The notes beneath the pieces were generated by a model. It worked only from the letters and a program-made list of their open reading frames with translations. It was not told where the DNA came from and made no database searches. DNA of 64,000 nucleotides from Pseudomonas sp. Choline-02u-1 (GTDB lineage Bacteria > Pseudomonadota > Gammaproteobacteria > Pseudomonadales > Pseudomonadaceae): assembly GCF_002836515.1 (NCBI RefSeq), contig NZ_PJBC01000002.1, forward strand, positions 62,001 to 126,000, written 5' to 3'. This document shows, one piece after another, positions 36,535-46,372 of the stretch. The first letter of the stretch is position 1. Every line of letters starts with the position of its first letter. Position numbers and translations under genes: made by a program.

Positions 36535-37487
36535 GCGAGACAGTCAGCAAACCGGTGGTGGGGATTATCGGTACCGGTGCAATCGGTGGGTTTTACGGGG
36601 TGATGCTGACGCGCGCCGGTTTCGATGTGCACTTCTTGTTGCGCAGCGAATTCTCGGCGGTGGCTGAACGAGGCTTGCAGATCAACAGTGCGGTGCACGG
36701 CTCGATGACACTCAATCCGGCCAATGCCTATTGCGCCGCCGAAGACATGCCGCGCTGTGACTGGCTGCTGGTCGGCACGAAGTCCACCAGCAACGCCGAT
36801 CTGGCGCCGGCGATCATGCAGGCCGCCCAACCCGACGCAAAAGTGCTGTTGCTGCAGAACGGTCTGAATGTCGAAGACAGCTTGCGGCCGCTGTTGCCCG
36901 ATTCGCTGCATCTGCTCGGCGGTCTGTGCCTGATCTGCGTGCACCGCGAAGGTCCGGGGCAGATTACCCATCAGGCACTTGGTGCGGTGAACGTCGGTTA
37001 TCACAGCGGTCCGGCTATCGATGAAGTGGCGCGCATGGCGATTGTCGAGGAGGGCGCCGGGCTGTTTCGCGCCGCCGGCATCGATTCTCAGGCAATGAGC
37101 AATCTGCATCAGGCGCGCTGGCAGAAACTGGTGTGGAATATCCCTTATAACGGACTTTCAGTGCTGCTCGGCGCAGGTACTGAAGCGCTGATGAAAGATG
37201 TCGACAGCCGCTTGTCGATTCAAGCGTTGATGGCCGAAGTGGTGCAGGGCGCCAAGGCGTGCGGCTACGAGATCCCGCCCGGCTATGCCGAGTACCTGTT
37301 CACCATGACGGAAAAAATGCCCGATTACTGGCCGAGCATGTACCACGACTTTTCACACAAGCGCCCGCTGGAGCTGGAGGCGATCTACGCCCGCCCACTG
37401 GCGGCGGCAAAAGCGGCAGGCTGCGAATTGCCGCGTATCGAGGCGTTGTATCGCCATTTGGGCTTTATCGACCGACGCAATATTTGA
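36531..37487 (+). CDS. 2-dehydropantoate 2-reductase family protein
   Basis: The 318-residue NADP-dependent oxidoreductase has an N-terminal Rossmann motif (GIIGTGAIGGFYG) and the PanE/ApbA C-terminal domain with QKLVWNIPYNGLS and the HKRPLELEAI block. PanE reduces ketopantoate to pantoate in coenzyme A synthesis. Pseudomonads have several paralogues, so the physiological substrate here is not certain. It follows the thioredoxin-like gene with a 4-base overlap and precedes a nucleotidase gene by 20 bases. Confidence 0.88.
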   Translation: MSETVSKPVVGIIGTGAIGGFYGVMLTRAGFDVHFLLRSEFSAVAERGLQINSAVHGSMTLNPANAYCAAEDMPRCDWLLVGTKSTSNADLAPAIMQAAQPDAKVLLLQNGLNVEDSLRPLLPDSLHLLGGLCLICVHREGPGQITHQALGAVNVGYHSGPAIDEVARMAIVEEGAGLFRAAGIDSQAMSNLHQARWQKLVWNIPYNGLSVLLGAGTEALMKDVDSRLSIQALMAEVVQGAKACGYEIPPGYAEYLFTMTEKMPDYWPSMYHDFSHKRPLELEAIYARPLAAAKAAGCELPRIEALYRHLGFIDRRNI

Positions 37488-37507
37488 GTCGCAGGCTTGG
37501 GGGCAGC

Positions 37508-38413
37508 ATGGCCAATAACATCGATGACAAACTGGTGCTGGCGATTTCCTCGCGCGCCTTGTTCGACCTGAGCGAAAGCCACAAGGTCTACCTGTCGAGC
37601 GGCGTCGAAGCCTATCGGCAGTATCAGATCGAGCACGAGGACGAAATTCTCGCGCCGGGCGATGCGTTCCCGCTGGTGGAAAAACTCCTGAGTCTTAACA
37701 GTCGTCTCGGCCGCGCGCGGGTCGAGGTGATTCTGGTTTCGCGTAACAGTGCTGACACCGGGCTGCGCGTGTTCAACTCGATTCATCATTATGGTCTGGC
37801 GATTTCTCGTGCGGCGTTCGTCGGTGGGCGCAGTCCGTATCCTTATCTGAAAGCGTTTGGCTGCGACCTGTTTCTCTCGACCCACGCCGAAGACGTGCGC
37901 GCGGCGCTGGACGCCGGGTTCGCTGCTGCAACGATTCTCTCCGGTGGCGCCAGTCGCGCAGCCAGCGACGAATTGCGCATTGCCTTCGACGGTGACGCAG
38001 TGATTTTTTCCGACGAGTCGGAGCGCGTCTATCAGTCTGGAGGGCTGGAAGCGTTCCAGGCCAAGGAACGCGAATCGGCACGCGAGCCGTTGCGCGGCGG
38101 GCCGTTCAAGGGCTTTCTGGCAGCGCTCAATCTGTTGCAGCGCGAGTTTCCCGAGGATGATTGCCCGATCCGCACGGCGCTGGTGACCGCGCGTTCGGCG
38201 CCGGCCCATGAGCGGGTGATTCGTACGTTGCGGGAATGGGATATTCGTCTCGATGAGTCGCTGTTTCTCGGTGGCCTGACCAAATCGGCGTTCCTCGAAG
38301 CGTTCGCCGCCGACGTGTTCTTCGATGACCAGACCGGCCATTGCGAGCTGGCTCGCGAAGTGGTCGCCACCGGCCACGTGCCCCATGGCATCAGCAACGA
38401 ACCATTGATCTAG
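37508..38413 (+). CDS. 5'-nucleotidase (cytosolic NT5C1 family)
   Basis: This 301-residue protein belongs to the family of cytosolic 5'-nucleotidase I (DKLVLAISSRALFDLSESHKVY near the N-terminus; VEVILVSRNSADTGLRVFNS; VFFDDQTGHCELA near the end). It dephosphorylates nucleoside monophosphates using HAD-like aspartates. The start at 37508 removes an out-of-family extension that reads through the preceding reductase gene. Probably in one operon with it. Confidence 0.88.
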   Translation: MANNIDDKLVLAISSRALFDLSESHKVYLSSGVEAYRQYQIEHEDEILAPGDAFPLVEKLLSLNSRLGRARVEVILVSRNSADTGLRVFNSIHHYGLAISRAAFVGGRSPYPYLKAFGCDLFLSTHAEDVRAALDAGFAAATILSGGASRAASDELRIAFDGDAVIFSDESERVYQSGGLEAFQAKERESAREPLRGGPFKGFLAALNLLQREFPEDDCPIRTALVTARSAPAHERVIRTLREWDIRLDESLFLGGLTKSAFLEAFAADVFFDDQTGHCELAREVVATGHVPHGISNEPLI

Positions 38414-38510
38414 AGCCTTTTCATTCAGGACGTTGCGTCGCACGTCGTACTCGCCAAGGCACTGCTAAGCTGAATCAATCTCCGCCATCGTTGGCTCGCG
38501 AGGAGGCCCC

Positions 38511-39014
38511 ATGATTCGCTCAATGCTGTATGCCACCGACCTCGGTCTGTACGCACCGTTCGTGATGCAGCATGCCTTGGCATTGGCGCGCACCTTCAAT
38601 GCCGATCTGTATGTAGTGCACGCGGTGGAACCGATGGGCCTGTTCGCCGAGTCGGTGCTGCAGAGCTATCTCGACGAACAGGCATTGAACGAATTCCATA
38701 GTCAGGGTCTGAAAACAGTCATCGCCAATATCGAACAACGGGTGCTTGACAGCTTTCGCGAAGAACTGGGAGACGACGGCGAACAGGATCTGCAGCGCAT
38801 TCGCGCAGTGCGCGTGCTGCAGGGCGATCCGTCGCAGGTGATTCTCGATCAGGTGCACAAGCTCTCGGTCGATCTGTTGATCGTCGGCAGTCACAGCCAC
38901 GGTGTCGGCGCAGAAACGCCGTTGGGGCGCACGGCGGCGCGGGTGCTGCAACTGGCCAAAGTGCCGGTGTATCTGGTGCCGCTGATGGAACGCCGGCGGC
39001 GTGAGGATCACTGA
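38511..39014 (+). CDS. Universal stress protein (UspA family)
   Basis: A single Usp domain of 167 residues: MLYATDLGLYAPFVMQHALA, an alpha/beta core, and the ATP-binding pattern G-x2-G-x9-G-(S/T)-like in VGSHSHGVGAETPLGRTAAR. It ends KVPVYLVPL. The role is stress survival, biochemically ill-defined. GAGGAGG lies just before the start. It sits upstream of cysB in its own transcript. Confidence 0.92.
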   Translation: MIRSMLYATDLGLYAPFVMQHALALARTFNADLYVVHAVEPMGLFAESVLQSYLDEQALNEFHSQGLKTVIANIEQRVLDSFREELGDDGEQDLQRIRAVRVLQGDPSQVILDQVHKLSVDLLIVGSHSHGVGAETPLGRTAARVLQLAKVPVYLVPLMERRRREDH

Positions 39015-39118
39015 AGCAGGAATAATGGCGTTTTGATAAAAAAGTTCTAGATTTATTCTTCGAACCATTAATATAGTTATATACCGTCGCTGATGCCCGT
39101 GGCGTCTACCTGCTTTGA

Positions 39119-40102
<984 letters not shown>

Positions 40103-40111
40103 GCACCCGCT

Positions 40112-40594
40112 TCAGAGCACCTCGGTGACAGCAAACTGTTGCCGGGTGCCCGCCACCAGAATCTCCACCTCATCACCCTCGAACTTGCCCAGCAGGCTTT
40201 TGCCCAGTGGCGAGCGGGGGGTGATGACGGTGATCGGCTGACCCACCAATTCGATTTTCAGGCCCGCCGCGTCCGGCGCCAGAAACAGCCATTGCTCACG
40301 GCCCTTTTCATCTTCCAGGCCGAGCAGGGCGCCGACTTCGATGCCGCGATTTTCATCGTAGGCACGCAACGTCAGGTTCTGGCACAGCGCCAGTGAATGA
40401 CGGATCTCCTCAACCCGCTTCGCCTGACCCGCCGCCAGATACGACGCCTCCAGCCCCAGCGTGTCGTATTTGTTTTCGGCGATGTTTTCTTCGTGGGTCG
40501 CGGTTTCGTAAGCGGTTTGCGCGGCGCGCTCGGCGATGTCGAGGTCGATGCGCAGCTTGTCGAGAATCAATTGGTGGACGCTGTGTTTGTTCAT
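40112..40594 (-). CDS. GreA/GreB-family protein
   Basis: This 160-residue protein has an N-terminal helical hairpin (IAERAAQTAYETATHEENIA, with acidic residues at the turn ENKYDTLG) and a C-terminal FKBP-like Gre domain (ITVITPRSPLGKSLLGKFEGDEVEI). It is shorter and more divergent than the GreB encoded at 27362, and may bind RNA polymerase secondary channel as a Gre-like or Rnk-like factor. It is co-directional with the upstream membrane-protein gene, 2 bases apart. Confidence 0.82.
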   Translation of the reverse strand: MNKHSVHQLILDKLRIDLDIAERAAQTAYETATHEENIAENKYDTLGLEASYLAAGQAKRVEEIRHSLALCQNLTLRAYDENRGIEVGALLGLEDEKGREQWLFLAPDAAGLKIELVGQPITVITPRSPLGKSLLGKFEGDEVEILVAGTRQQFAVTEVL

Positions 40595-40596
40595 GA

Positions 40597-41010
40597 TCAA
40601 TCGCAGAATTGCAAAACGTTGGCGCGGCTCTTTTCGGTCGGCGCGGTCTGGTCCTGTTGCAGCCAGAACTGGCATTTGGGGTTCGACGCATTGCGCGAGT
40701 TGGCGCGCGCCTGATCCAGTCGAGCCTGCTGTTCATTCTTGCGCAGGTTTTCTTCGTACTGCTGGAACATCGGCGTTGCTGGCGGCGCAATGTCCGGCTG
40801 TGGCTCGACGGCTGCTGGCGGCTTGGCCAATTGCTGCACCGCTTGCGCGACGGGCGCCAGTTGCTCGGGGAAGATGAAGCGCGAAAGCAGCCAGCAGGTC
40901 AGCGCAATGGCGAGGAAACCCAGCCACAGGCCGAGCGCAATGCTGCCGGTCAGCTGCAGCGCGCTAAGCTGAACAGGCAAGGGACGACGCGGATTCGGGC
41001 GGTAGGGCAT
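40597..41010 (-). CDS. Hypothetical membrane protein (137 aa)
   Basis: There is one membrane helix near residues 18-45 (LTGSIALGLWLGFLAIALTCWLL), then a proline/alanine-rich and glutamine-rich tail with coiled-coil character (MFQQYEENLRKNEQQARLDQARA) and two cysteines (CQFWLQQ, LQFCD). No family is recognised. Its stop is 2 bases from the start of the Gre-like gene, so an operon is likely. The start at 41010 has GGAGG upstream on its strand. Confidence 0.75.
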   Translation of the reverse strand: MPYRPNPRRPLPVQLSALQLTGSIALGLWLGFLAIALTCWLLSRFIFPEQLAPVAQAVQQLAKPPAAVEPQPDIAPPATPMFQQYEENLRKNEQQARLDQARANSRNASNPKCQFWLQQDQTAPTEKSRANVLQFCD

Positions 41011-41135
41011 GGCGGCCTCCTGGCGGATGGTTACGGGCAAGCGGCGATTGTCGCACGAAGATTAATCGCCGTCGGCTCTTCTGCACGAAGGCATTTATGC
41101 GGACAATCGAGGTTTTTTGCCAACGGGAGAAAGGC

Positions 41136-42278
41136 ATGGCTGAAGCGAAACCCCGCTGGGATATTTTTTGTACCGTGGTCGATAACTTCGGCGACATCGG
41201 CGTGACCTGGCGTCTGGCCCGGCAACTGGTGGCCGAACATGCCTTGCCGGTGCGTCTGTGGGTGGATGACCTGCGCGCATTCGAGCGCATCTGCCCGCAG
41301 ATCGACATCAATCTTGCACAGCAGTGGCAACAGGGTGTCGAGGTGCGTCAGTGGCCGAGCGAATGGCGGCACGCCGACGCTGCCGATGTCGTCATCGCCG
41401 CCTTCGCCTGTCAGTTGCCCGCTGACTACATGGACAGCATGGCCGCACGGCAGACACAGCCGCTGTGGCTCAACCTCGATTATCTCAGCGCCGAAGACTG
41501 GGTCACCGGCTGTCACGGCTTGCCGTCGGTGAAATACAAATCGGTGCAAAAATTCTTCTTTTTCCCAGGCTTCAAGCCGGGCACCGGTGGCCTGCTACGT
41601 GAGCGCGGACTGCTCGAACAGCGTCGGCAGTTTCAGCGGGATGGGTCGGCGCAGCGACATTTCCTGCAAGGCTTGGGCATCGATCCCGCGTCCGACGCGC
41701 AATTAATCTCCCTGTTTGCTTATGAAAATGCCGGGCTGGCCAGTTGGCTGGATGTGCTGGCGGCTGACCCGCAACGCACCCACCTGCTGGTGCCGGAAGG
41801 GCGGATTCTGGGCGATGTGGCGCGCTGGCTGGGTGCGGAATTTCTGCCGGTGGGCGCGATTCATGTGCGCGATTCACTGACCGTGCAAGTACTGCCGTTC
41901 GTCCGTCAGGACCAATATGATCAGCTGCTGTGGTGCTGCGATTTCAACGCAGTGCGTGGCGAGGACTCATTCGTGCGCGCGCAATGGGCCGGGCGGCCAA
42001 TGCTCTGGCACATTTATCAGCAGGACGACGATATCCATCTGGACAAGCTCGATGCTTTTCTTGCGCTCTATACTCACGGCCTTTCGCCCGCTGCGGCGCA
42101 GGCGATGAACGGTCTGTGGCGAGCGTGGAGCGCCGGGCAACCAATCGGCGAGCACTGGCTGGCGGTGCGAAATCATTGGCCTGAGCTTGAGGAAAACGCG
42201 CAAGCATGGTGTCTGGAACAGGCCTTGCAGGCCGATCTTGCCACGGCGCTGGTACAGTTTTATGTAAATTGGATATGA
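41136..42278 (+). CDS. earP: EF-P arginine rhamnosyltransferase EarP
   Basis: EarP transfers rhamnose from dTDP-rhamnose to Arg32 of EF-P, needed for EF-P to rescue ribosomes stalled at polyprolines. The 380-residue sequence starts WDIFCTVVDNFGDIGVTWRLARQL, typical of the family, with the substrate loop containing Asp residues (DNFGD). Later blocks include FFFPGFKPGTGGLL and LPFVRQDQYDQLLW. ATG 41136 with GGGAG upstream gives the usual length. It is followed by efp after 48 bases. Confidence 0.96.
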   Translation: MAEAKPRWDIFCTVVDNFGDIGVTWRLARQLVAEHALPVRLWVDDLRAFERICPQIDINLAQQWQQGVEVRQWPSEWRHADAADVVIAAFACQLPADYMDSMAARQTQPLWLNLDYLSAEDWVTGCHGLPSVKYKSVQKFFFFPGFKPGTGGLLRERGLLEQRRQFQRDGSAQRHFLQGLGIDPASDAQLISLFAYENAGLASWLDVLAADPQRTHLLVPEGRILGDVARWLGAEFLPVGAIHVRDSLTVQVLPFVRQDQYDQLLWCCDFNAVRGEDSFVRAQWAGRPMLWHIYQQDDDIHLDKLDAFLALYTHGLSPAAAQAMNGLWRAWSAGQPIGEHWLAVRNHWPELEENAQAWCLEQALQADLATALVQFYVNWI

Positions 42279-42326
42279 TACGCGGCCTAGATTTTTGTAA
42301 ATCCCATCCAAATTCGGATATTCGCA

Positions 42327-42896
42327 ATGAAAACTGGTAAAGAACTCAAACCCGGTACCGTGATCCGTATCGACAACGATCCTTGGCTGGTTCAGAAAGC
42401 TGAATTCACCAAGTCGGGCCGTAACAGCGCGATCATGAAGACCAAGCTGAAGAACCTGCTGACCGGTTACAAGACCGAAACCGTTTACGGTGCGGACGAC
42501 AAACTGGACGACGTGATCCTGGATCGTAAAGAAGCCACCCTGTCGTTCATCAGCGGTGACACTTACACGTTCATGGACACCACTGACTACACCATGTACG
42601 AACTGAACGCTGACGACATCGAAGCCGTTCTGCCGTTCGTTGAAGAAGGCATGACCGACGTCTGCGAAGCCGTATTCTTCGAAGGCCGTCTGGTTTCCGT
42701 AGAGCTGCCGACCACTATCGTGCGTCAGGTTGACTACACCGAAGGCTCCGCTCGCGGTGACACTTCCGGCAAGGTAATGAAGCCTGCCAAACTGAAGAAC
42801 GGTACCGAACTGTCGGTTGCCGACTTCATCGAAATCGGCGACATGATCGAGATCGATACCCGCGAAGGCGGTTCCTACAAAGGCCGTGCGAAATAA
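42327..42896 (+). CDS. efp: Translation elongation factor P
   Basis: The 189-residue EF-P has three beta-barrel domains. The modification loop reads TKSGRNSA, with Arg32 at its tip, so the protein belongs to the EarP-modified class rather than the lysyl-lysine (EpmA) class. The C-terminal block includes [17 protein letters not shown]. Polyproline-containing proteins would depend on it. A terminator follows 21 bases after the stop. Confidence 0.98.
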   Translation: MKTGKELKPGTVIRIDNDPWLVQKAEFTKSGRNSAIMKTKLKNLLTGYKTETVYGADDKLDDVILDRKEATLSFISGDTYTFMDTTDYTMYELNADDIEAVLPFVEEGMTDVCEAVFFEGRLVSVELPTTIVRQVDYTEGSARGDTSGKVMKPAKLKNGTELSVADFIEIGDMIEIDTREGGSYKGRAK

Positions 42897-42916
42897 GCAC
42901 TGCTTTTTGCGCAAAG

Positions 42917-42947
42917 AAAAAACCCGACCATTGAGTCGGGTTTTTTT
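42917..42947 (+). terminator. Terminator of efp
   Basis: AAAAAACCCGAC ... GTCGGGTTTTTTT hairpin with a 6-base loop, immediately after efp. Confidence 0.9.
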
Positions 42948-42977
42948 ATGCCTGTTGCAAACACTCGGATGGGGTAT

Positions 42978-43988
42978 TTATTTCAGGTGTTCCTTGAGCT
43001 CTTGCGCAGCCTGCAACATCGCCGAACGCACCGCCGGAACCTGGCTGACCACATTAAGCAAACCGTAATCGTGGATCATGCCGTTGTAACGCACCGACGT
43101 CACCGGCACGCCGGCTTCGTCGAGTTTGCGTGCATAAGCTTCGCCTTCATCACGCAACACGTCGGCACTGGCAGTCTGCACCAGTGCAGGCGGCAAGCCT
43201 TTGAGTTGCGCGGTGGTGGCGCGCAGCGGCGAGGCGTAGATCTCGTTGCGCTGTTTGGCGTCGGTGGTGTAGTTGTCCCAGAACCACTTCATCATGTTGC
43301 GAGTGAGGAAGTGCCCTTCGGCGTACTGGTCGTACGAACCGGTGTCGAAGTTGGCATCAGTCACCGGCCACAGCAGCGCCTGGAATTTGATTGCCGGGGT
43401 GCCTTTGTCCTTGGCCATCAGCGCAACCACTGCGGCCATGTTGCCGCCGACGCTGTTGCCGGCCACGGCCAGGCGCTTGCCGTCGACATTGATCTCTTTG
43501 CCGTGTTCCGCCACCCATTTGGTTGCGGCGTAGGCTTGGTTGATCGCCACCGGATAATGCGCTTCCGGCGAAGGGGTGTAATTGACAAACACCGCCGCCG
43601 CCCCCGAACCGACCACCAGATCGCGCACCAGACGTTCGTGAGTGGGGAAATCCCCCAGCACCCAGCCGCCGCCGTGGAAGAACATGAACACCGGCAGCTC
43701 ACCCTTGACCCCGGCCGGCCGGACGATGGTCAGGCTCAGCGGTTGACCATCGACCTGGATGGTCTTCTCGCTGACATCGGCTTTCGGCAGCGTCAACTTG
43801 ACCCCGGACTGCGCGCCGACCAGCACGGCGCGGGCATCCTTGGGCGACAGCTGCTCGATCGGCTTGCCGCTGTCTGAGTTCAGCGCATCGAGGAATGCCT
43901 GGGTGTTGTGTTCGACATCACCGGCAAAAGCGCTGTGCACCGACAGGGCGAGAAGGGTACCGGTCAAGACTTTGCTGAAAGTGTTCAT
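42978..43988 (-). CDS. Exported alpha/beta hydrolase, HSL family
   Basis: A signal peptide (MNTFSKVLTGTLLALSVHSAFAG) precedes a hormone-sensitive-lipase-like hydrolase with oxyanion motif FHGGGWVLGD, nucleophile motif GNSVGG and a late catalytic His in MIHDYGLL. It hydrolyses esters in the periplasm or outside; the substrate is unknown. The start at 43988 (AAGGA 8 bases upstream) is preferred over the TTG at 43994. It is 36 bases downstream of ohr on the same strand and may share its peroxide-responsive transcript. Confidence 0.9.
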   Translation of the reverse strand: MNTFSKVLTGTLLALSVHSAFAGDVEHNTQAFLDALNSDSGKPIEQLSPKDARAVLVGAQSGVKLTLPKADVSEKTIQVDGQPLSLTIVRPAGVKGELPVFMFFHGGGWVLGDFPTHERLVRDLVVGSGAAAVFVNYTPSPEAHYPVAINQAYAATKWVAEHGKEINVDGKRLAVAGNSVGGNMAAVVALMAKDKGTPAIKFQALLWPVTDANFDTGSYDQYAEGHFLTRNMMKWFWDNYTTDAKQRNEIYASPLRATTAQLKGLPPALVQTASADVLRDEGEAYARKLDEAGVPVTSVRYNGMIHDYGLLNVVSQVPAVRSAMLQAAQELKEHLK

Positions 43989-44024
43989 GTTCAATTTCCT
44001 TGTTCGGGCCGGGGGCTTGAGTGA

Positions 44025-44444
44025 TTACACGGTGACGTGCAGACGGACATCGACGTTGCCACGGGTGGCGTTGGAGTACGGGCAGACCTGGTGAGCGGCG
44101 TCGACCAGCGACTGCGCGTCGGCTTGTTCCAGGCCCGGCAGGCTGATGTGCAAATCGATGTCCAGACCGAAACCGCCAGGGATCTGACCGATGCCGACAT
44201 GGGCGGTGATTGACGCGTCGTCAGGAATCTTGCGCTTGGTCTGGCTGGCGACGAATTTCAGTGCGCCGATGAAGCAGGCCGAGTAACCGGCAGCGAACAG
44301 TTGCTCAGGGTTGGTCGCCGCACCGCCAGCACCGCCGAGTTCTTTCGGGGTGGCCAGTTTGACGTCGAGTACGTTGTCGCTGGAGATCGCACGACCGTCA
44401 CGGCCGCCAGTGGAAGTTGCGATTGCGGTGTAGAGAGTTTGCAT
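44025..44444 (-). CDS. ohr: Organic hydroperoxide resistance protein
   Basis: Ohr reduces organic hydroperoxides with a pair of reactive cysteines. The 139-residue protein begins MQTLYTAIATSTGGRDG and has Cys57 (AAGYSACFIG) and Cys121 (HQVCPYSNA), the redox pair of the Ohr branch of the OsmC family. It is divergent in sequence but adjacent to its repressor gene ohrR, with palindromic elements in the 327 bases between them. Confidence 0.97.
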   Translation of the reverse strand: MQTLYTAIATSTGGRDGRAISSDNVLDVKLATPKELGGAGGAATNPEQLFAAGYSACFIGALKFVASQTKRKIPDDASITAHVGIGQIPGGFGLDIDLHISLPGLEQADAQSLVDAAHQVCPYSNATRGNVDVRLHVTV

Positions 44445-44472
44445 GGTGTGAGCCTCATCGGTGGTGTTGTAG

Positions 44473-44538
44473 TGCGCTAATTGTTTGCGCGCTAAGTAGG
44501 TGTGAAGAGAATGTATAGCGCTAATGTTTAGCGCGCAA
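44473..44538. promoter_or_regulatory. Candidate OhrR operator region upstream of ohr
   Basis: Repeated half-sites are found: GCGCTAA at 44475, TTTGCGCGCTAA at 44484-44495, the palindrome TAGCGCTA at 44516-44523, and TTAGCGCGCAA at 44528-44538. The second and fourth make an 11-base inverted repeat. TAGCGCT recurs at 45262-45268, 35 bases upstream of the ohrR start. Shared elements before both genes suggest an OhrR-binding motif (inference). Confidence 0.5.
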
Positions 44539-44665
44539 GATAAATTTACAGAAAAAGTGGCGTTTGGCTCAAAGGCGAGGCATGAGAGAGGGTCGTAAGG
44601 CTTGATCTAGAGCGTTTGGCGGGGGAAGTACCGTGGCGAAAAATATTTGTTGGCGCTGGACTCAG

Positions 44666-44755
44666 TGTGGGAGCGGGCTTGCTCGCGAAGGCGTCCTGTC
44701 AGCCAACGCTCGCTCTGACTGATCAATCGCTTTCGCGCCCAAGCCCGCTCCAACA
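44666..44755. repeat. REP-like inverted repeat (GTGGGAGCGGGCTTGCTCGCG type)
   Basis: Left arm from TGTGGGAGCGGGCTTGCTCG and a right arm with AAGCCCGCTCCAACA that matches its reverse complement with few mismatches, separated by about 40 bases. This is the common Pseudomonas intergenic REP family. It lies between the ohr promoter and the ohrR stop. Confidence 0.8.
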
Positions 44756-44771
44756 GGGAATGTGGCAGGGC

Positions 44772-45227
44772 TTAATTCAGGCTGTCTTGCAGATGCCCTC
44801 GCAGCGCTTGCAGCTCGGCCTGCAACTTCTGCAAACGTTCGAGGGTGAAGCCACTCGCCCCAAGAAGGCACTGCGGCACGGTTTGCGCCTTGTCGCGCAG
44901 GGCTCGGCCCGCTGCAGTCAGTTCGACGATCACTACGCGTTCATCTTCGCGGCTGCGGGTACGGCTGAGCAGGCCTTCGGCCTCCAGGCGTTTGAGCAAC
45001 GGCGTCAGCGATCCGGGATCGGTCAGCAGGCGTGCGCTGATTTCTCCGACGGTCAAGCCATCTTTCTCCCACAGCACCATCATCGCCAGATACTGCGGAT
45101 AGGTCAGGCCCAGCGCCTGCAACAGCGGCTTGTAGACCTTGGTCATCATTAGCGAAGTCGAGTGCAGGGCGAAGCACGCCTGATTATCGAGCAGAAGGTC
45201 GTCGCAGTTGTCGCGTTCGCAAGTCAT
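44772..45227 (-). CDS. ohrR: MarR-family peroxide sensor OhrR
   Basis: This winged-helix repressor of 151 residues is inactivated by oxidation of an N-terminal cysteine, here Cys18 in [13 protein letters not shown]. The DNA-binding part is [20 protein letters not shown] and the wing [12 protein letters not shown]. It is expected to repress ohr (same strand, downstream). Start ATG 45227 is used; a TTG at 45233 would add two residues. Confidence 0.95.
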   Translation of the reverse strand: MTCERDNCDDLLLDNQACFALHSTSLMMTKVYKPLLQALGLTYPQYLAMMVLWEKDGLTVGEISARLLTDPGSLTPLLKRLEAEGLLSRTRSREDERVVIVELTAAGRALRDKAQTVPQCLLGASGFTLERLQKLQAELQALRGHLQDSLN

Positions 45228-45303
45228 TGTCAAAGCCTTGATCGTTGATCGTTTTTTAATCTAGCGCTCGAATCTTTAAGGCGCCAGATAAATATGCCCG
45301 ACG

Positions 45304-46260
45304 TCAGTGCCGGGCGAATTGCCGCTGCAATGCCAGATCCCACGGCGGCACCGGGCTGAAACGGGTTTTCAGATATTCCAGCAACAAACGACTGCGCGAA
45401 TGAATCTGCTGTTCCATGCGCAGCGCGTAAATACCGGTGGACTCCGGTGGCGGCAGGCCATTTTCGCAGAACAACGGCACCAGCTCCCCTCGCAGCAGGT
45501 ATTCGCTGGCCAGCCAGGTCGGCAGGTGTGCGACGCCCAGACCCGCCGCCGCGCCACACGCAAGCGCTTCGGCATTGTTGGCGCTCAGGCGCACGCGGGA
45601 TGGCCGGTGCAGTTGCATTTGCCCGTCCACTTCGAATTTCCAGGCAAAGGGCGGCGCAAGGCCTTCCCAGTCGAGCCCGTCGTGGTCACTCAACTGCGCC
45701 GGATGCTCGGGCACGCCGCGCTGCTTGAGGTAGTCAGGGCTGGCGCAGGCGACGCGTACCATGCTCGCCAATGGCGTGGCGACCAGGCGCGAGTCAGCCA
45801 ACTGCCCCGTACGCAACACCAGATCGACTTTGCCCAGACTGGTGCCGGCCATGTCGCTGAAGCTGTCGATCAGATGCATCTGCACATCCAGTCCCGGGTA
45901 CAGAAGGAGAAAATCGGCAATTACCGGCGCCAGATGCCGCCTCCCGAAGGCTGCAGGCGCATCGATGCGGATCAGTCCTTCCGGCGCGCTGCTTAATGAA
46001 ACGGCTTCGGCACGTGCCAGTTGCAACTCGGCGATGATCCGCCGCGCCCGTTCGGCAAACGCCAGACCGGCCGACGTCGGCAGGACCGCGTGGGTACTGC
46101 GCACGAACAGCTGACTGCCGACGGCACTTTCCAGGCTGTCGATGCGCCGGGCCACGGCGGAAGGGGTCAGCGGATGGCGGCGTGACGCGGCTGAGAAACT
46201 GCCACTCTCCAGTACATCGAGAAACAGGCCGAGCTGATCGGTCAATTGATTGGGATTCAT
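45304..46260 (-). CDS. LysR-type transcriptional regulator
   Basis: The 318-residue protein has N-terminal HTH (LGLFLDVLESGSFSAASRRHPLTPSAVARRIDSLE) and a PBP2-like effector domain (EGLIRIDAPAAFGRRHLAPVI). It is of the CrgA/AaeR-like branch. It is divergent from the TSUP permease gene, which it may control; the effector is unknown. Confidence 0.93.
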   Translation of the reverse strand: MNPNQLTDQLGLFLDVLESGSFSAASRRHPLTPSAVARRIDSLESAVGSQLFVRSTHAVLPTSAGLAFAERARRIIAELQLARAEAVSLSSAPEGLIRIDAPAAFGRRHLAPVIADFLLLYPGLDVQMHLIDSFSDMAGTSLGKVDLVLRTGQLADSRLVATPLASMVRVACASPDYLKQRGVPEHPAQLSDHDGLDWEGLAPPFAWKFEVDGQMQLHRPSRVRLSANNAEALACGAAAGLGVAHLPTWLASEYLLRGELVPLFCENGLPPPESTGIYALRMEQQIHSRSRLLLEYLKTRFSPVPPWDLALQRQFARH

Positions 46261-46372
46261 GAGAAAACACGCTTGTGCAGGATCGGCAAAGCCATTGTGC
46301 GTTGCTGTGCGTTTCCCCGCTAGGCGCGAGTGCGTAGCATTGGCCGCCTGTCGTTAGAGGATTACCGTTGTG

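Noticed and set aside
44616..45152. Plus-strand open frame overlapping ohrR
   Set aside because: It runs through the REP repeat and antisense to ohrR, with no coherent protein.
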